A DNA stretch of 64,000 nucleotides from Paracoccaceae bacterium (GCA_014654775.1 JACVZW010000087.1:62001-126000), one strand, 5' to 3'. Shown: positions 43,130-52,351, numbered from the stretch's first letter. A program made the numbers and translations. The notes: generated by a model from the sequence alone, not told the origin.

Positions 43130-43830
43130 ACCGCCTGCTCGAAGAAGCGCGCAATCCACTCGGCAAAGCGCGGCCCCTCGATCCCTCCCGGCAAAGAGGC
43201 TCGTGCCGTGTCCCCCACCTCGGGCGGGAAATGCGGCGCGAACTCTTCGACCAGCGCCGCCACGAAGTCGGGGGTCATCTCCGGGTGATACTGCGTGGCA
43301 AAGACCCGCTTACCGATCCGGTAGGCTGCGACCGGGCACCCCTCCGACCGCCCGATCACTTCCGCACCCGGCGGCAGGGCCAGCACCTGCTCGCCATGTG
43401 CCGCCGCCAACCGGATACGCGCTTGCCTGTCCATCCACGGTGCAGGCGCCACGACCTCCGTCTCTGCGGCGCCAAGGACAAAGGGTCCGGGATTGCGTCC
43501 CACCTTCCCACCCAGCGCCTGTGCGATCGCCTGATGCCCGAAACAGGCCCCCACCATCGGCACGCCCATCGCATAGGCCTCCCGGATCACCCCCATCAAC
43601 CGATGCACCCACGCCAGATCATCCAGAACCGAAGCCGGGCTTCCACCGATCAGCAGCCCATCAAATCCCTGCAAGCCATCGAGAAACTCTCCCTTCGGCA
43701 GATCGAAGGCGGTCACCTGCCAGTCCGGACGCACGCCCGCGACCATACGGCGGAACTTCTCGGCATCCCGCGGGTGACGCGCGGCGAAATCAGAGTCGTC
43801 CGTATTCGTCACCAGCAGGCCGATATGCAT
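43126..43830 (-). CDS. Class I glutamine amidotransferase-like protein
   Basis: A 234-aa class I GATase fold with a complete triad: Cys96 in GACFGHQAIAQAL, His182 and Glu184 in TQYHPEMT. Free-standing versions next to gamma-glutamyl ligases often hydrolyse gamma-glutamyl compounds. Here it is divergent from a P450/GS-like unit, so a gamma-glutamyl hydrolase role is possible but unproven. The start codon lies inside a 14-bp palindrome. Confidence 0.82.
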   Translation of the reverse strand: MHIGLLVTNTDDSDFAARHPRDAEKFRRMVAGVRPDWQVTAFDLPKGEFLDGLQGFDGLLIGGSPASVLDDLAWVHRLMGVIREAYAMGVPMVGACFGHQAIAQALGGKVGRNPGPFVLGAAETEVVAPAPWMDRQARIRLAAAHGEQVLALPPGAEVIGRSEGCPVAAYRIGKRVFATQYHPEMTPDFVAALVEEFAPHFPPEVGDTARASLPGGIEGPRFAEWIARFFEQAV

Positions 43831-43836
43831 GCATAT
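43823..43836. promoter_or_regulatory. Perfect palindrome ATATGCATGCATAT over the amidotransferase start
   Basis: A 14-bp perfect palindrome covers the amidotransferase ATG (43828-43830) and opens a 71-bp AT-rich gap to the P450 gene, unusually AT-rich for this window. TATGCATA cores are seen in FCD-GntR sites. A regulator bound here could block amidotransferase expression directly. Confidence 0.55.
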
Positions 43837-43901
43837 TTTCCTTTACATATTTATAGGTCACATCATTATGCAAAAAAACGCGCGACGGCAAGGAGGCATC
43901 G

Positions 43902-45158
43902 ATGACAGTCTGGACGCCTACGGATGACGGCCATGCCGATCTGACCAGCCACGACACCTTTCTGAACGGCGCGCCCCACAACACTTTCGCGCGCCTGCGC
44001 CGCGACGATCCGATGCACTGGACGGACTGGGATCAGGGCCAACCCTTCTGGTCCGTCACCCGCCATGCCGACATCCATGCGCTGAACGGCAAGCCCGACC
44101 TCCTCTCTTCCGCCCGTGGCATCAGGATGGAGGATCAGAGCTTCGAGGAGTATCTCGCCCGCCGCACCTTTCAGGAAACCGACCCGCCCGAACATATGAT
44201 GACACGGGTCAAGGTGGCGAAGGCTTTCTCCAAACCCGTCGTGGCTGGCTTCGAACAGGCGATCCGCGACCTTTGCACCGACATCCTCGATCAGGCGCTG
44301 GTGAAAGGCACCTTCGATGCGACCAAGGATATCGCCCGCGAGTTGCCCATGCGCATGTTGGGCCGCATCGTGGGCCTGCCCGATGAAGACCTGCCCTGGC
44401 TCGTAGAGAAGGGCGATGCCCTCATCGCCAACACCGATCCCGACTTCACCGACCACGTGCTGGACAAGCTGACGACGGACGAATTCCGCATGATGCCCTT
44501 CAACTCGCCTGCGGGGGCAGAGCTTTTCGTCTATGCCAAGGACATGATGGCCCGAAAGGCCGCAACTGGCGATACCTCCGGCGTTCTGCACTTGATCCTG
44601 CAACCCGGCCCGGACGGCTCCGTTCTACCAGAAAACGAATTCCGCAACTTCTTCTGCCTGATCGTCGCCGCAGGCAACGACACCACCCGCTACTCCATCG
44701 CCGCAGGCATTCAGGCGCTTGCCCACCAGCCCGAACTCCTGCCCCTGATCCAGTCTGGCGCGGTCGATGACACGATGGCGGACGAAATCATCCGCTGGGC
44801 CTCGCCCACCTCCTATTTCCGCCGCACCGCCACGCGGGATTTCGAGATGCATGGCAAAGAGATCAAGGCAGGCGACAAGGTCCTCTACTGGTTCGCCTCC
44901 GCCAACCGCGACGAAGAGGCCTTCGACACACCCTTCCGCGTCGATCTGGCCCGCAACCCCAACCGCCACCTCGCCTTCGGCCAAGGCGGGCCCCACCTCT
45001 GCCTTGGCATGTGGCTCGCCCGGCTTGAAGTGCGGGTTCTGTTTCAGGAACTGGCCAAGCGGATCAGAACCATAGAACCTGCGGGGGAACAGAAATTCCT
45101 CCGCTCTAACTTCGTGGCCGGGCTGAAATCGCTGCCCGTTCATGTGACACTGCAATAA
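43902..45158 (+). CDS. Cytochrome P450
   Basis: A 418-aa soluble bacterial P450. The I-helix oxygen-activation motif is AAGNDTTRYSI, the K-helix ExxR is EIIR, and the heme loop LAFGQGGPHLCLGMWLARLE carries the proximal ligand Cys367. AGGAGG precedes ATG 43902. The 2Fe-2S ferredoxin two genes on is a plausible electron donor; a ferredoxin reductase is not in the window. Substrate unknown; context points to an amine. Confidence 0.92.
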   Translation: MTVWTPTDDGHADLTSHDTFLNGAPHNTFARLRRDDPMHWTDWDQGQPFWSVTRHADIHALNGKPDLLSSARGIRMEDQSFEEYLARRTFQETDPPEHMMTRVKVAKAFSKPVVAGFEQAIRDLCTDILDQALVKGTFDATKDIARELPMRMLGRIVGLPDEDLPWLVEKGDALIANTDPDFTDHVLDKLTTDEFRMMPFNSPAGAELFVYAKDMMARKAATGDTSGVLHLILQPGPDGSVLPENEFRNFFCLIVAAGNDTTRYSIAAGIQALAHQPELLPLIQSGAVDDTMADEIIRWASPTSYFRRTATRDFEMHGKEIKAGDKVLYWFASANRDEEAFDTPFRVDLARNPNRHLAFGQGGPHLCLGMWLARLEVRVLFQELAKRIRTIEPAGEQKFLRSNFVAGLKSLPVHVTLQ

Positions 45159-45189
45159 GCCAAAAGAAAAGCGAACAGGGAGTGACATC

Positions 45190-46482
45190 ATGGCGGACCG
45201 ACTCAGGGCCATGTTCTGCGACCATCTGAGCCTGATGCGCGGCAAATACTTGCCCGCGTCCAAGATGAAATCCGACGGCACGCGCCTCGCCCGCCCCACC
45301 TTCAGCGTGCATTGGGACAAAGACCTGATCCTGGACGCCCCCCATACCAAATGCCGCGAGGGCATTCCGGACATGGAATTCCGCTGGGAAGGCTCCGAAA
45401 TCCGCGCTGGATGGGAGCCGGATACCAAAGTGGTAACGGGTGACCTTTATGACAGCGATGGCGTTCCCCTGCCCCTTTGCCCACGCGGCGCGCTCAAGCG
45501 CGCGGTGGCCGACTGGCACCGCAATGGCCTGACACCAAAGGTTGGCATCGAGTTGGAAGCCTTCGCTTTCGAGATCGGCGAAGATGGTAGCCTCTCCCCG
45601 CTCCACGCACCCGGTGGAATCGTCTATGGCACCGGGCCTTTCGCCGATCCCGCAGGCTTCACCGATGCGATCTGGAACCGCGCCGAAGAGGCGGGCTTCC
45701 GCCTCGAACTCATCACTGCGGAATATGACACCCCCCAATATGAATTCACGCTGGCCTATGACGAGGCCGTGCGCGCAGTCGACGAAATGGTCCTCTTCCG
45801 CCAGATGGCCCGCGAAGTGGCCCTCGAACACGGAATCCTTCTGACCTTCCTGCCCAAGCCGATCCTCGAAAAAGGCGGCTCGGGCCTACATTTCAACCTC
45901 TCCTTCGCCGATGCGGCAGGCAAGAACGCCCTGATGACCGGCGCGAAGGGCGGGCCTGCGCATATGAACGACCTCGCGCGCGGCTGCGTCGCGGGCTGGA
46001 TGCACCACCACAAGGGTCTGGCGGGCATCCTTGCCCCTACGGTCGGATCCTACCTGCGGCTGCAACCGGCCTCCATGTCGGGCTACTGGTGCAACTGGGG
46101 CGGCGACCATCGCGGCGTCACCGTGCGCGTATCGGAAGAGGGCGGCCCCAAGACCCGCCTCGAACACCGCATGGCCGATGCCTCGTGCAACCCCTACACC
46201 GCGCTCGCGGCACTTCTGCAGGCCGCGCGTCTGGGGGTCGAGAACGCCTATCCCCTGCCGGAACCCGAAGCGGGCGATTGTTTCGAACGCACCGATGCCG
46301 GCCATGGTGTCGCGGGCTCGCTTGCAGAGGCGATGGATGATCTGGAGGCCGACACCGCGCTTGGCGATGCCTTGGGCCGCGCAATCACCGACCACCACAT
46401 CTTCATGAAGCGGATCGAGGTCGACAAGACCACCGGTCTCGAAGGCGCAGCGCTGCGCGACTATTACATCTGGTATGTCTGA
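45190..46482 (+). CDS. Glutamine-synthetase family ligase
   Basis: A 430-aa GS-superfamily protein: KVGIELEAFAFEIGE, YDTPQYEFTLAYDEAVRAVD, GGSGLHFNLSF, and WGGDHRGVTVRVSEEGGPKTRLEHRMADASCNPYTALAAL give the metal, glutamate and ATP-binding elements. It differs clearly from the PuuA-like gene at 12239 and lacks a housekeeping GlnA adenylylation-loop signature. Between P450 and ferredoxin genes, it probably gamma-glutamylates an amine substrate or product. GGGAG precedes the ATG. Confidence 0.82.
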   Translation: MADRLRAMFCDHLSLMRGKYLPASKMKSDGTRLARPTFSVHWDKDLILDAPHTKCREGIPDMEFRWEGSEIRAGWEPDTKVVTGDLYDSDGVPLPLCPRGALKRAVADWHRNGLTPKVGIELEAFAFEIGEDGSLSPLHAPGGIVYGTGPFADPAGFTDAIWNRAEEAGFRLELITAEYDTPQYEFTLAYDEAVRAVDEMVLFRQMAREVALEHGILLTFLPKPILEKGGSGLHFNLSFADAAGKNALMTGAKGGPAHMNDLARGCVAGWMHHHKGLAGILAPTVGSYLRLQPASMSGYWCNWGGDHRGVTVRVSEEGGPKTRLEHRMADASCNPYTALAALLQAARLGVENAYPLPEPEAGDCFERTDAGHGVAGSLAEAMDDLEADTALGDALGRAITDHHIFMKRIEVDKTTGLEGAALRDYYIWYV

Positions 46483-46492
46483 GGGGGCCGTG

Positions 46493-46807
46493 ATGCAGGC
46501 AACGTGGAAACTGCCGAACGGTCAGGCGATCACATTGGACGTGGCCGAGGGCATGAACCTGATGCAGGCCGCCGTGGCGCGCGGCATTCCGGGCGTGGTG
46601 GGCGAATGCGGCGGGTCCATGTCCTGCGCGACCTGTCATGTGGTGGTCGCGCCCGACTGGGCTGATCGCGCAGGCCCCCCCGGTCCGTTCGAGGAAGACA
46701 TGCTCGACATCACCGAAGCTGAACGCCAGCCCAGCTCGCGCCTCTCCTGCCAGATCAGTATGACCGCCGATCTCGATGGGATCGTGGTCTCGGTTCCTAC
46801 CGCGTAA
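46493..46807 (+). CDS. 2Fe-2S ferredoxin (adrenodoxin/putidaredoxin type)
   Basis: A 104-aa ferredoxin with ligands Cys39, Cys45, Cys48 (GECGGSMSCATCHV) and Cys86 (RLSCQI), the CX5CX2C...C pattern of P450-partner ferredoxins. GAGGGGG precedes ATG 46493; an earlier in-frame ATG at 46475 sits within the GS-like gene. It most likely carries electrons to the P450 of the same operon. Confidence 0.92.
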   Translation: MQATWKLPNGQAITLDVAEGMNLMQAAVARGIPGVVGECGGSMSCATCHVVVAPDWADRAGPPGPFEEDMLDITEAERQPSSRLSCQISMTADLDGIVVSVPTA

Positions 46808-46814
46808 AGCGTTT

Positions 46815-46836
46815 ACCGGGCGCCGCAGCGCCCGGT
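46815..46836. terminator. Strong bidirectional terminator hairpin
   Basis: ACCGGGCGC, loop CGCA, GCGCCCGGT: a perfect 9-bp stem sitting between the convergent ferredoxin and DUF2783 genes (8 and 4 bases from their stops). It should serve both strands. Confidence 0.75.
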
Positions 46837-46839
46837 CGT

Positions 46840-47034
46840 TCACACCGCCGAAGGGTCACGCGCCAGCCGCATCGCCTCGGCCAGCACGGCCGCATCCCCG
46901 ATATGGTTCATTAGGATCAGGATCAGCCGCGCGTTCAGCGCGTGGCTCTCCGTCTCGCTCAACCCCTCATGGGTGGCAATGAGGAAGGCATAGCTTTCAT
47001 CCGGCTTGGTCATGTTGGGGGACGTGATCAGCAT
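46840..47034 (-). CDS. DUF2783 small protein
   Basis: A 64-aa protein ending THEGLSETESHALNARLILILMNHIGDAAVLAEAMRLA, the DUF2783 pattern. Such proteins commonly follow class A flavin hydroxylases, as here, and may be a small partner or stability factor. ATG 47034 lies four bases after the hydroxylase stop; the ATG further downstream in MTKPDES is an alternative. Function unknown. Confidence 0.8.
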   Translation of the reverse strand: MLITSPNMTKPDESYAFLIATHEGLSETESHALNARLILILMNHIGDAAVLAEAMRLARDPSAV

Positions 47035-47038
47035 GGCC

Positions 47039-48655
47039 TCACTCCTTCCCGATGGCGCGCGCAAGCGCCGCCGCGACGGCGGCCGCATCCAGATGATCCC
47101 AGCGCGCCGCCACATGTTGATCGGGCCGGATCAGATAGACCCCCCGCTCTGCCCCACCCAGATACCGCGCGACGAGTTCTGGCGTGGGGTCCAGCGACAG
47201 CCCCTCGACCGTCACACCATGCGCCGCCATTGTCTCCGGCACACCGATCCCGATCCCCATCAGCGTGAACCCTCGCCCCAGCCGCGCCAGCAACCAGCAG
47301 CCATCGAGCGGCGCATCCGGGCAAGGCGACCCCGGCCGAGTCCGCGCCGGCATCGCGGCGTGATCCGCCCCGTTCAGCACCGACCCGTCATAGGTGCAGG
47401 GCAAAGACAGCCGCCCCGAATTCACCACCGTCCGCGCAAAGGGCAACGTCCCCGCCAAGGCCAGCACCGCGTTGCGGAACATCTTCGAAACCGGCGTCTT
47501 CGGCGTAATGAAATCCGTGGCGCGGGTGGAGTTCAGGATATTCTCTTCCGCCCCATGCACCCGCTCGGTGTCATAACTGTCCAGCAGGGCCTCAGGCGCA
47601 ACACCCTGCACCACCAGCGCCAGCTTCCACGCCAGATTGTCCACATCCTGCACGCCCGAATTCGCGCCTCGCGCGCCAAAGGGCGAAACCTGATGGGCAC
47701 TATCCCCCGCGAACAGCACGCGCCCATGCCGGAACCGGTCCATCCGGCGGCACTGGAAGGTATAGATGGAACACCAGTCCAATTCATACTCCACCCCCGG
47801 CCCCAGCATCGCATCCACTCGCGCCCGGATGCGTGAAGGCTCCAACTCCTTCGCCCGGTCGATGTTCCAGCCCAGCTGGAAATCGATCCGCCAGATGTCA
47901 TCGGGCTGCTTGTGCAACAGCGCGCTGTCACCCGATTTGAAATGCGGCTCGAACCAGAACCACCGCTCGGTCGGGAAATCCGCCTTCATCTTCACATCGG
48001 CGATCAGGAAATTGTCTTCGAACACGCGACCCTCAAAGCCGAGGCCCAGCATCCCCCGCAACGGGCTGCGCGCCCCATCACAGGCGATCAGCCACTCCGC
48101 CTCCAGCGCATAGGGACCATCGGGCGTCATCACCTCCAGCGCCACATGATCTGTGGCGGGCGTCACCCCCTCCACCCGGTTCTTCCCCCGGATCTCGATC
48201 GGCGCACCCTCGGCCTGCGCGGCAAGGATGGCATCATGCAGGAATTTCTCGAACCAAGGCTGCTGCAGGTTGATGAAGGCGGGCATCGCATGGCCGCCCT
48301 CGGGCAGCAGGTTGAACTCATACAGCAGACGGTCGTCGTGGAAGACCTTGCCAAGGTTCCACTGCACGCCCTTTTGCAGCATCGGTCCCGCCGCACCCAG
48401 CCGGTCGCAGATCTCCAGCGTCCGCTTGGCGAAACAGAGCGCGCGGCTTCCCAGCCCCGCCCCCTCGTGGTCATCCAGCAGAAGGACCGGCACCCCCCGC
48501 TTCCCCAGATCCAGCGCGGTCGCAAGGCCGATCGGTCCGCCCCCCACCACGATCACCGGATGGCGTACCGGCGCTGCCGCCGCCTGATCCGGCGACTTCG
48601 CATAAGGGTAAAGCTGGAAGGCCAGCGCATACCGGTCGGGCATGTCGTGCTTCAT
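47039..48655 (-). CDS. Class A FAD-dependent aromatic hydroxylase (MhpA-like)
   Basis: A 538-aa single-component flavoprotein monooxygenase of the PHBH/MhpA group. FAD motif VIVVGGGPIGLATALDL, the DG motif IACDGARSPLRGMLG and the GD motif LFAGDSAHQVSPFGARGANSGVQDVDNLAWKLA are complete; a thioredoxin-like C-terminal region follows. It should hydroxylate an aromatic acid with NAD(P)H. Located upstream of the fahA/hmgA genes' partners, it may feed a hydroquinone into homogentisate breakdown; substrate not determinable. Confidence 0.88.
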   Translation of the reverse strand: MKHDMPDRYALAFQLYPYAKSPDQAAAAPVRHPVIVVGGGPIGLATALDLGKRGVPVLLLDDHEGAGLGSRALCFAKRTLEICDRLGAAGPMLQKGVQWNLGKVFHDDRLLYEFNLLPEGGHAMPAFINLQQPWFEKFLHDAILAAQAEGAPIEIRGKNRVEGVTPATDHVALEVMTPDGPYALEAEWLIACDGARSPLRGMLGLGFEGRVFEDNFLIADVKMKADFPTERWFWFEPHFKSGDSALLHKQPDDIWRIDFQLGWNIDRAKELEPSRIRARVDAMLGPGVEYELDWCSIYTFQCRRMDRFRHGRVLFAGDSAHQVSPFGARGANSGVQDVDNLAWKLALVVQGVAPEALLDSYDTERVHGAEENILNSTRATDFITPKTPVSKMFRNAVLALAGTLPFARTVVNSGRLSLPCTYDGSVLNGADHAAMPARTRPGSPCPDAPLDGCWLLARLGRGFTLMGIGIGVPETMAAHGVTVEGLSLDPTPELVARYLGGAERGVYLIRPDQHVAARWDHLDAAAVAAALARAIGKE

Positions 48656-48667
48656 CGCGCCTTCCCC

Positions 48668-49618
48668 TCAGCCCTGAAGCGCCGCCCACATCTCTAGATC
48701 GCGCTGAGCGGTCCAGATGCGGGGATGACTGATCCCGCGCGCCTCGTCATAGGCACGGGCGACGTTGAAGGGCAGGCAATGTTCGTAGATCGCGTAATCC
48801 TTGAACTTCGGATCGCATTCGGCGCGCACCGCGTCCCATGCCTCCTTCAACGAACCACCCCGCGCCACGATCCGTGCCACGGGACGGTAGGTGCTCTCAA
48901 CAAAATCCTTCGTCCGGTCCAGCGCACCATTCACCGCCGCGCGCCCCACCACCGCCTCGCCCCGCCCCGGCGCGATCGCGTCAAGGTGATAAGCCCGGAT
49001 CGCCTCCAGCGTCGCGCCCCATTCCGCGAAATGGCCGTCGCCGCAATAGCAGGCCGAATGCGCCTCCACGATATCGCCGGTGAACATCACGTTCTGGTCG
49101 GGCACATGCACCACCGCATCCCCTGCCGTATGTGCCCGGCCCAGCTGCCGGATATCCACCCGGCGCTTGCCCAACCAGACCGTCATCTTCCCGTTGAAGG
49201 TCGTCGTGGGCCATGTCAGGCCCGGAATGCTTTCATGCCCCTGAAACAGACGCGGAAAGCGTTGAAACTCGCTGTCCCAATCCTCTTGCCCCCGCTCCGC
49301 CACCATGTTGCGCGCAGCCTCCGACATGATCACCTGCGATGCCCCGAAGGCCGAGGCGCCCAGCACCCGCACCGCATGGTAATGGGTCAAAACGACGTGA
49401 GAGATCGGCTTGTCCGTCACACCCCGGATGCAATCAATCACCTTCTGGGCCAATCGGGGTGTCGCTTGCGCTTCCACCACCATGACGCTCTCATCCCCGA
49501 TGATGACGCCGGAATTCGGGTCCCCCTCGGCGGTGAAGGCATAAAGCCCCACGCCTACCTCGGTGAAACTGATGGTCTTCTCCGCCAGATCGCCCTGCGA
49601 CGCGAAAGCCTTTGCCAT
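48668..49618 (-). CDS. Metallo-beta-lactamase-fold protein with degenerate metal site
   Basis: A 316-aa MBL-fold protein. The canonical HxHxDH motif reads LTHYHAVRVLG: His79 and His81 remain but the Asp and third His are Val83 and Arg84. His163 (AHTAGD) and Asp182 (MFTGDIVE) are kept, while the usual final GHG is PGRG (Arg219). It therefore probably binds one metal or none and may not be a hydrolase. Between the FAD hydroxylase and fahA in one operon, so tied to the aromatic pathway. Confidence 0.8.
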   Translation of the reverse strand: MAKAFASQGDLAEKTISFTEVGVGLYAFTAEGDPNSGVIIGDESVMVVEAQATPRLAQKVIDCIRGVTDKPISHVVLTHYHAVRVLGASAFGASQVIMSEAARNMVAERGQEDWDSEFQRFPRLFQGHESIPGLTWPTTTFNGKMTVWLGKRRVDIRQLGRAHTAGDAVVHVPDQNVMFTGDIVEAHSACYCGDGHFAEWGATLEAIRAYHLDAIAPGRGEAVVGRAAVNGALDRTKDFVESTYRPVARIVARGGSLKEAWDAVRAECDPKFKDYAIYEHCLPFNVARAYDEARGISHPRIWTAQRDLEMWAALQG

Positions 49619-49629
49619 GGTCCTATTCC

Positions 49630-50883
49630 TTACCGTGCATAGGGATCGGCCAGCGCAGGGATCACCTTCCCCACGCAGTCACCGAACCCGATCGTATATC
49701 CTGCCCCCCGGCACCAGCCGCGCAGCGTGAGCGTATCATTGTCCTCGATGAAGCTCCGCGTCCCGCCTGTGATGGCGATGGGTTCCTTGCCGCCCCAGGA
49801 CAGTTCCAGAAGGCTCCCACGACTTTCCTTCGTTGGCCCCGAGATGGTTCCCGATCCCAGCAGATCGCCCGTATTCATCGGGCAACCGCTCGTCGTGTGG
49901 TGGGCCAACTGCTGCGGGGCCGAGTAATACATCTCGGCATAATTCGTCCGGGCGATCACCGTCTCCACCCCGCCGTCAGGCTGCAAGGCCACCTCTAGTG
50001 CGATGTCGTAAAGCATCGGCCCCGGCTCCTGCAGATGCGGCAGCAACGGCACCTCGCGCGGAGGCGTCGCCACCCGAAACGGCTCCAGCGCTGCCTTCAT
50101 CACGACCCAAGGCGAAATCGTCGTCGCCGTCGCCTTGGCCTGAAACGGTCCCAGCGGCTGATACTCCCAGGCTTGGATATCCCGCGCCGACCAGTCGTTC
50201 AGCAGCACATAGCCAAAGATCATGGCGTCCGCCTCGGCCACCGTCACCGGACCGTCTGATGGCATCCCAACCACCGCGCCCATCTCCAGCTCGATGTCGA
50301 ACCGCCGCGACGGCTGGAATGAGGGCACCGCATGATCCGGCCCCTTCACCTGCCCCCAAGGACGCCGCACCTCCGTCCCCGATACCACGACCGAGGACGC
50401 GCGCCCGTTATAGCCGATGGGAATATGCAGCCAGTTCGGCGGCAAGGCATTTTCCGCCCCCCGGAACATCGTACCCACATTGGTGGCATGATGCCGCCCG
50501 GCATAGAAATCCGTGTATTCGGCCACGAGGAAGGGCATGTGCAGCGCCACCTCCGACCGTGGCACCAGAAACCGCTCCACCGCCCCCCGCTCCGCTGCCC
50601 CTTCCGCCAGCACAGCTGTCACTTGTGCCCGCAGGGCGGCCCAGACGTCAGGTCCCGCCGCCATCACCTCGTTCCAGAACGGAACATCCAAAAGCGGCCC
50701 GCCCTCCAACGACAGCAGCCCTTCCTCCTCCAGCCCCGTTACATCCAGCACGAAATCCCCAATGGCCATGCCGCAGCGCGGCTCCTCGCCATCCGTGGAG
50801 AACACCCCGCAAGGCAGGTTGTTCAACGGAAAGGGCGCATCCACCGCATTCGCGCCCTGCACCCAAGACCGGATCAGGCCCAT
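49630..50883 (-). CDS. fahA: Fumarylacetoacetase
   Basis: A 417-aa enzyme cleaving 4-fumarylacetoacetate to fumarate and acetoacetate, the last homogentisate-pathway step. The N-terminal SH3-like domain (SWVQGANAVDAPFPLNNLPCGVFS) and the catalytic domain (EYTDFYAGRHHATNVGTMFRG, FDIELEMGAVVGMPSDG, NDWSARDIQAWEYQPLGPFQ) match FAH. GAAGGAAGG just before ATG 50883 decides the start over 50907. Confidence 0.95.
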   Translation of the reverse strand: MGLIRSWVQGANAVDAPFPLNNLPCGVFSTDGEEPRCGMAIGDFVLDVTGLEEEGLLSLEGGPLLDVPFWNEVMAAGPDVWAALRAQVTAVLAEGAAERGAVERFLVPRSEVALHMPFLVAEYTDFYAGRHHATNVGTMFRGAENALPPNWLHIPIGYNGRASSVVVSGTEVRRPWGQVKGPDHAVPSFQPSRRFDIELEMGAVVGMPSDGPVTVAEADAMIFGYVLLNDWSARDIQAWEYQPLGPFQAKATATTISPWVVMKAALEPFRVATPPREVPLLPHLQEPGPMLYDIALEVALQPDGGVETVIARTNYAEMYYSAPQQLAHHTTSGCPMNTGDLLGSGTISGPTKESRGSLLELSWGGKEPIAITGGTRSFIEDNDTLTLRGWCRGAGYTIGFGDCVGKVIPALADPYAR

Positions 50884-50940
50884 TTGCCTTCCTTCTCTGT
50901 CTGGCATCTTCTGTCTGAAGGTATCCCACGGGATCGCCGC

Positions 50941-50971
50941 TGGTGCGCCACTGATTCAAGCACCAGTGGCG
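50941..50971. promoter_or_regulatory. Intercistronic region with two mutually exclusive hairpins (hmgA-fahA)
   Basis: CGCCACTG (50946-50953) pairs perfectly with CAGTGGCG (50964-50971). Alternatively TGGTGC (50941-50946) pairs with GCACCA (50960-50965). The two stems share bases and cannot coexist. The 112-bp hmgA-fahA gap may thus set relative expression or mRNA stability. Confidence 0.5.
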
Positions 50972-50995
50972 ACGGGTGTGAAACCCCCCGGCCTG

Positions 50996-52351
50996 TCATT
51001 TGACACCGGGCGTGCCGTCGAACTTCTTGTCGAGCGAGTCCCAGCAGTCGATGTAATCGTCCTGCAAGGGCGCCGATTTTGCCGCCCATTCCGTCAGATG
51101 CTGCGGGAAGCGCGTCTCGAACATGAAGCTCATGGTCTCGTCCAGCTTCTCGGGCTTCAAGTTCGCATTCGACGCGCCCTCAAAAGCGTTCCGGTCCGGC
51201 CCATGCGGCAACATGCAATTGTGCAAGGACATGCCGCCGGGGACGAACCCCTTCGGCTTCGCGTCATAGATGCCATAGATGTTGCCCATCAGTTCGGACA
51301 TGACGTTCTTGTGGTACCATGGCGGGCGGAAACTGTTCTCGGCCACCAGCCAGCGTTCGCGGAACAGCACGAAATCAATATTCGCCGTCCCCTCCAACCC
51401 GGAAGGCGCCGTCAGCACGGTAAAGATCGACGGGTCGGGATGGTCGAACAGGATCGCCCCCACCGGCGAATAGGTCCGCAGGTCATACTTCCAAGGCGCA
51501 TAATTCCCGTGCCAAGCGACCACGTCCAAGGGGCTATGCCCGATCCGCGTCCGGTGGAACTGCCCACACCATTTCAGCACGACCGAAGAGGGCGCATCCC
51601 GGTCTTCAAAGGCCGCGACAGGCGTCTTGAAGTCGCGCGGATTGGCCATGCAATTGGCCCCGATCGGCCCGCGATTGGGCAGGGTGAAGGGCACCCCGTA
51701 ATTCTCGCAGACAAACCCCCGCGCCGGGCCTTCCAACACCTCGACCCGGTACACCAGCCCGCGCGGAAGAAGCGCGATTTCCTTCGGCTCCACGTCGATG
51801 ACGCCCAATTCCGTGCAGAACCGCAGGCGCCCCTCCTGCGGCACGACAAGCAATTCACCATCGGCGGAATAGAAATACTCATCCTCCATCGACCGGGTCA
51901 CAAGGTAGATGTGGGACGCCATCCCAGCCTGCGTGTTTACATCGCCCGCGGTGGTGACCGTCCGCATCCCCGTGATCCATGTCAGGTCCTCGGCCGAATG
52001 GGGCACCGGGTCCCAGCGATACTGACCAAGCGAGATGACATCAGCCAGCACATGCGGCGCCGACTTCCAGAGCGGCACCTCGATCTTCTCGAAACGCGTC
52101 GTGTGCTTCACCGATGGACGGATGCGATAGCACCATGTCCGCTCCGGGTGCGGCTTGGTAAAGGCCGATCCCGAAAGTTGTTCGGCATAAAGCCCATAGG
52201 CGCATTTCTGCGGGCTGTTCTGCCCCTGCGGCAGCGCACCGGGCAAAGCCTCGGTTTCGAAATCATTGGCAAAACCGGGCATATAGCCTTCGTGCGGGCC
52301 GATGGTCGAAACGGCGCGGATCATGCCCGCGGGCAGGTTGTGGCTGGTCAT
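50996..52351 (-). CDS. hmgA: Homogentisate 1,2-dioxygenase
   Basis: A 451-aa cupin-fold Fe(II) dioxygenase opening homogentisate to maleylacetoacetate. It shows [22 protein letters not shown] at the N-terminus, the iron region [20 protein letters not shown], and [20 protein letters not shown]. Full length. First gene of the minus-strand hmgA-fahA-MBL-hydroxylase-DUF2783 unit, divergent from maiA across a MarR-type dyad. Confidence 0.96.
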   Translation of the reverse strand: MTSHNLPAGMIRAVSTIGPHEGYMPGFANDFETEALPGALPQGQNSPQKCAYGLYAEQLSGSAFTKPHPERTWCYRIRPSVKHTTRFEKIEVPLWKSAPHVLADVISLGQYRWDPVPHSAEDLTWITGMRTVTTAGDVNTQAGMASHIYLVTRSMEDEYFYSADGELLVVPQEGRLRFCTELGVIDVEPKEIALLPRGLVYRVEVLEGPARGFVCENYGVPFTLPNRGPIGANCMANPRDFKTPVAAFEDRDAPSSVVLKWCGQFHRTRIGHSPLDVVAWHGNYAPWKYDLRTYSPVGAILFDHPDPSIFTVLTAPSGLEGTANIDFVLFRERWLVAENSFRPPWYHKNVMSELMGNIYGIYDAKPKGFVPGGMSLHNCMLPHGPDRNAFEGASNANLKPEKLDETMSFMFETRFPQHLTEWAAKSAPLQDDYIDCWDSLDKKFDGTPGVK

